Part shown: piece after piece, positions 63,787 through 64,000 of the stretch
Position numbering within the stretch: the stretch's first letter is position 1
Layout: each line of letters begins with the position of its first letter
Assembly (NCBI GenBank): GCA_947496605.1
Contig: CANMDF010000002.1
Span: forward strand, 496,001-560,000
Length of the DNA: 64,000 nucleotides
DNA from: an uncultured Paracoccaceae bacterium
GTDB lineage: Bacteria > Pseudomonadota > Alphaproteobacteria > Rhodobacterales > Rhodobacteraceae
Direction: 5' to 3'
The notes under the pieces: generated by a model
Database searches by the model: none
What the model was told of the DNA's origin: nothing
The model's input: only the letters and a program-made list of their open reading frames with translations
Made by a program: the position numbers and the translations under genes

Positions 63787-64000
63787 GTCCAGAACATGCC
63801 CCACTGATCGCAATGCGACCAATATGCCGCAGTTGGGTGGTATTCGCGCATCACTGTCTTCATAAAATCGCAGTTTTTTGGTGATTTACCCTCGCAATTG
63901 TTGATGCAAGGCGTTGGATTTGTTCAGGGTTGTCTCAATATCGCAGATAACCCGTGAATGTTTTTGGATCACTAGAACAGGCGCCATGCGCCAATTCTGA
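63787..64000. other. No gene recognised at the right edge
   Basis: 214 nt after the leuD terminator hold no convincing coding region on either strand and no RNA gene that I can recognise. It probably contains the promoter of the next gene beyond the window. Confidence 0.4.

Noticed and set aside
1-64000. tRNA, rRNA, CRISPR arrays, insertion sequences
   Set aside because: All intergenic gaps are under 300 nt; none shows a cloverleaf, spaced direct repeats, or a transposase gene with terminal repeats.

Overview
The window is a dense, mostly core-genome stretch of an alphaproteobacterial chromosome, most likely from the Roseobacter group of Rhodobacteraceae. Pointers to this are the ethylmalonyl-CoA pathway pair (ethylmalonyl-CoA mutase and crotonyl-CoA carboxylase/reductase), a class I lysyl-tRNA synthetase, an RpoH with the heat-shock sigma signature, a TauE/TIGR02186 pair, an RTX-type calcium-binding protein and many small proteins of the Rhodobacteraceae type. 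I place it near Loktanella, Yoonia or Octadecabacter only by general feel. No rRNA, tRNA, CRISPR array, insertion sequence or prophage was seen.

Layout. 1-6,700: end of the succinate dehydrogenase locus, a DeoD purine nucleoside phosphorylase, and the ethylmalonyl-CoA pathway genes ecm (minus) and ccr (plus) with a PlsB-like acyltransferase between them. 6,780-11,000: small unknown protein, SF1 helicase, SDR oxidoreductase, TIGR02186 protein and TauE permease. 11,090-16,970: a minus-strand purine nucleoside uptake operon (BMP binding protein, ATPase, two permeases with a small unknown protein between them, then PunA). 17,150-21,270: rimI, tsaB, nfu, a universal stress protein, a class IV aminotransferase and trpS. 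21,350-27,570: a rhomboid-fold pseudoprotease facing murJ, glnD and an LpoA-like lipoprotein. 27,670-33,290: rsmI, yraN and gshB on plus; comM/yifB, a GST and two cobalamin genes on minus. 33,385-39,100: rpoH, then a tight coaBC-dut-ThiF group and an M3 peptidase. 39,100-47,750: SH3 protein, D-2-hydroxyacid dehydrogenase, lipase-like protein, dimethylglycine dehydrogenase-like flavoprotein, a coupled GNAT/DAO/AKR operon. 47,778-54,930: nadD, dacB, terB, lysK, DUF4864 and a beta-helix protein. 55,000-63,740: a Lys/Ala/Pro-rich phasin- or histone-like protein, a DUF1127 protein, acs, trmL, an MscS channel, an RTX protein and leuCD.

How genes work together. Acs, Ccr and Ecm belong to one route for assimilating acetate; Ecm needs a B12 coenzyme, and CobU plus a CobC-like phosphatase are in the same window. 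The sites upstream of ecm, ccr and acs contain strong inverted repeats, one of them identical at ecm and ccr, which suggests shared control. The putative polyhydroxybutyrate-granule protein has an upstream match to the PhaR operator pattern and would belong to the same carbon-storage theme.

The most interesting leads are regulatory or concern unknown small proteins: the shared ecm/ccr palindrome, two dyads before acs, competing hairpins before coaBC, a small ORF plus hairpin before leuC, the unknown protein inside the nucleoside ABC operon, a membrane-anchored E1-like protein, and a marked habit of ending convergent genes with a shared 4-nt double stop. I found no clear, wholly new multi-gene system.
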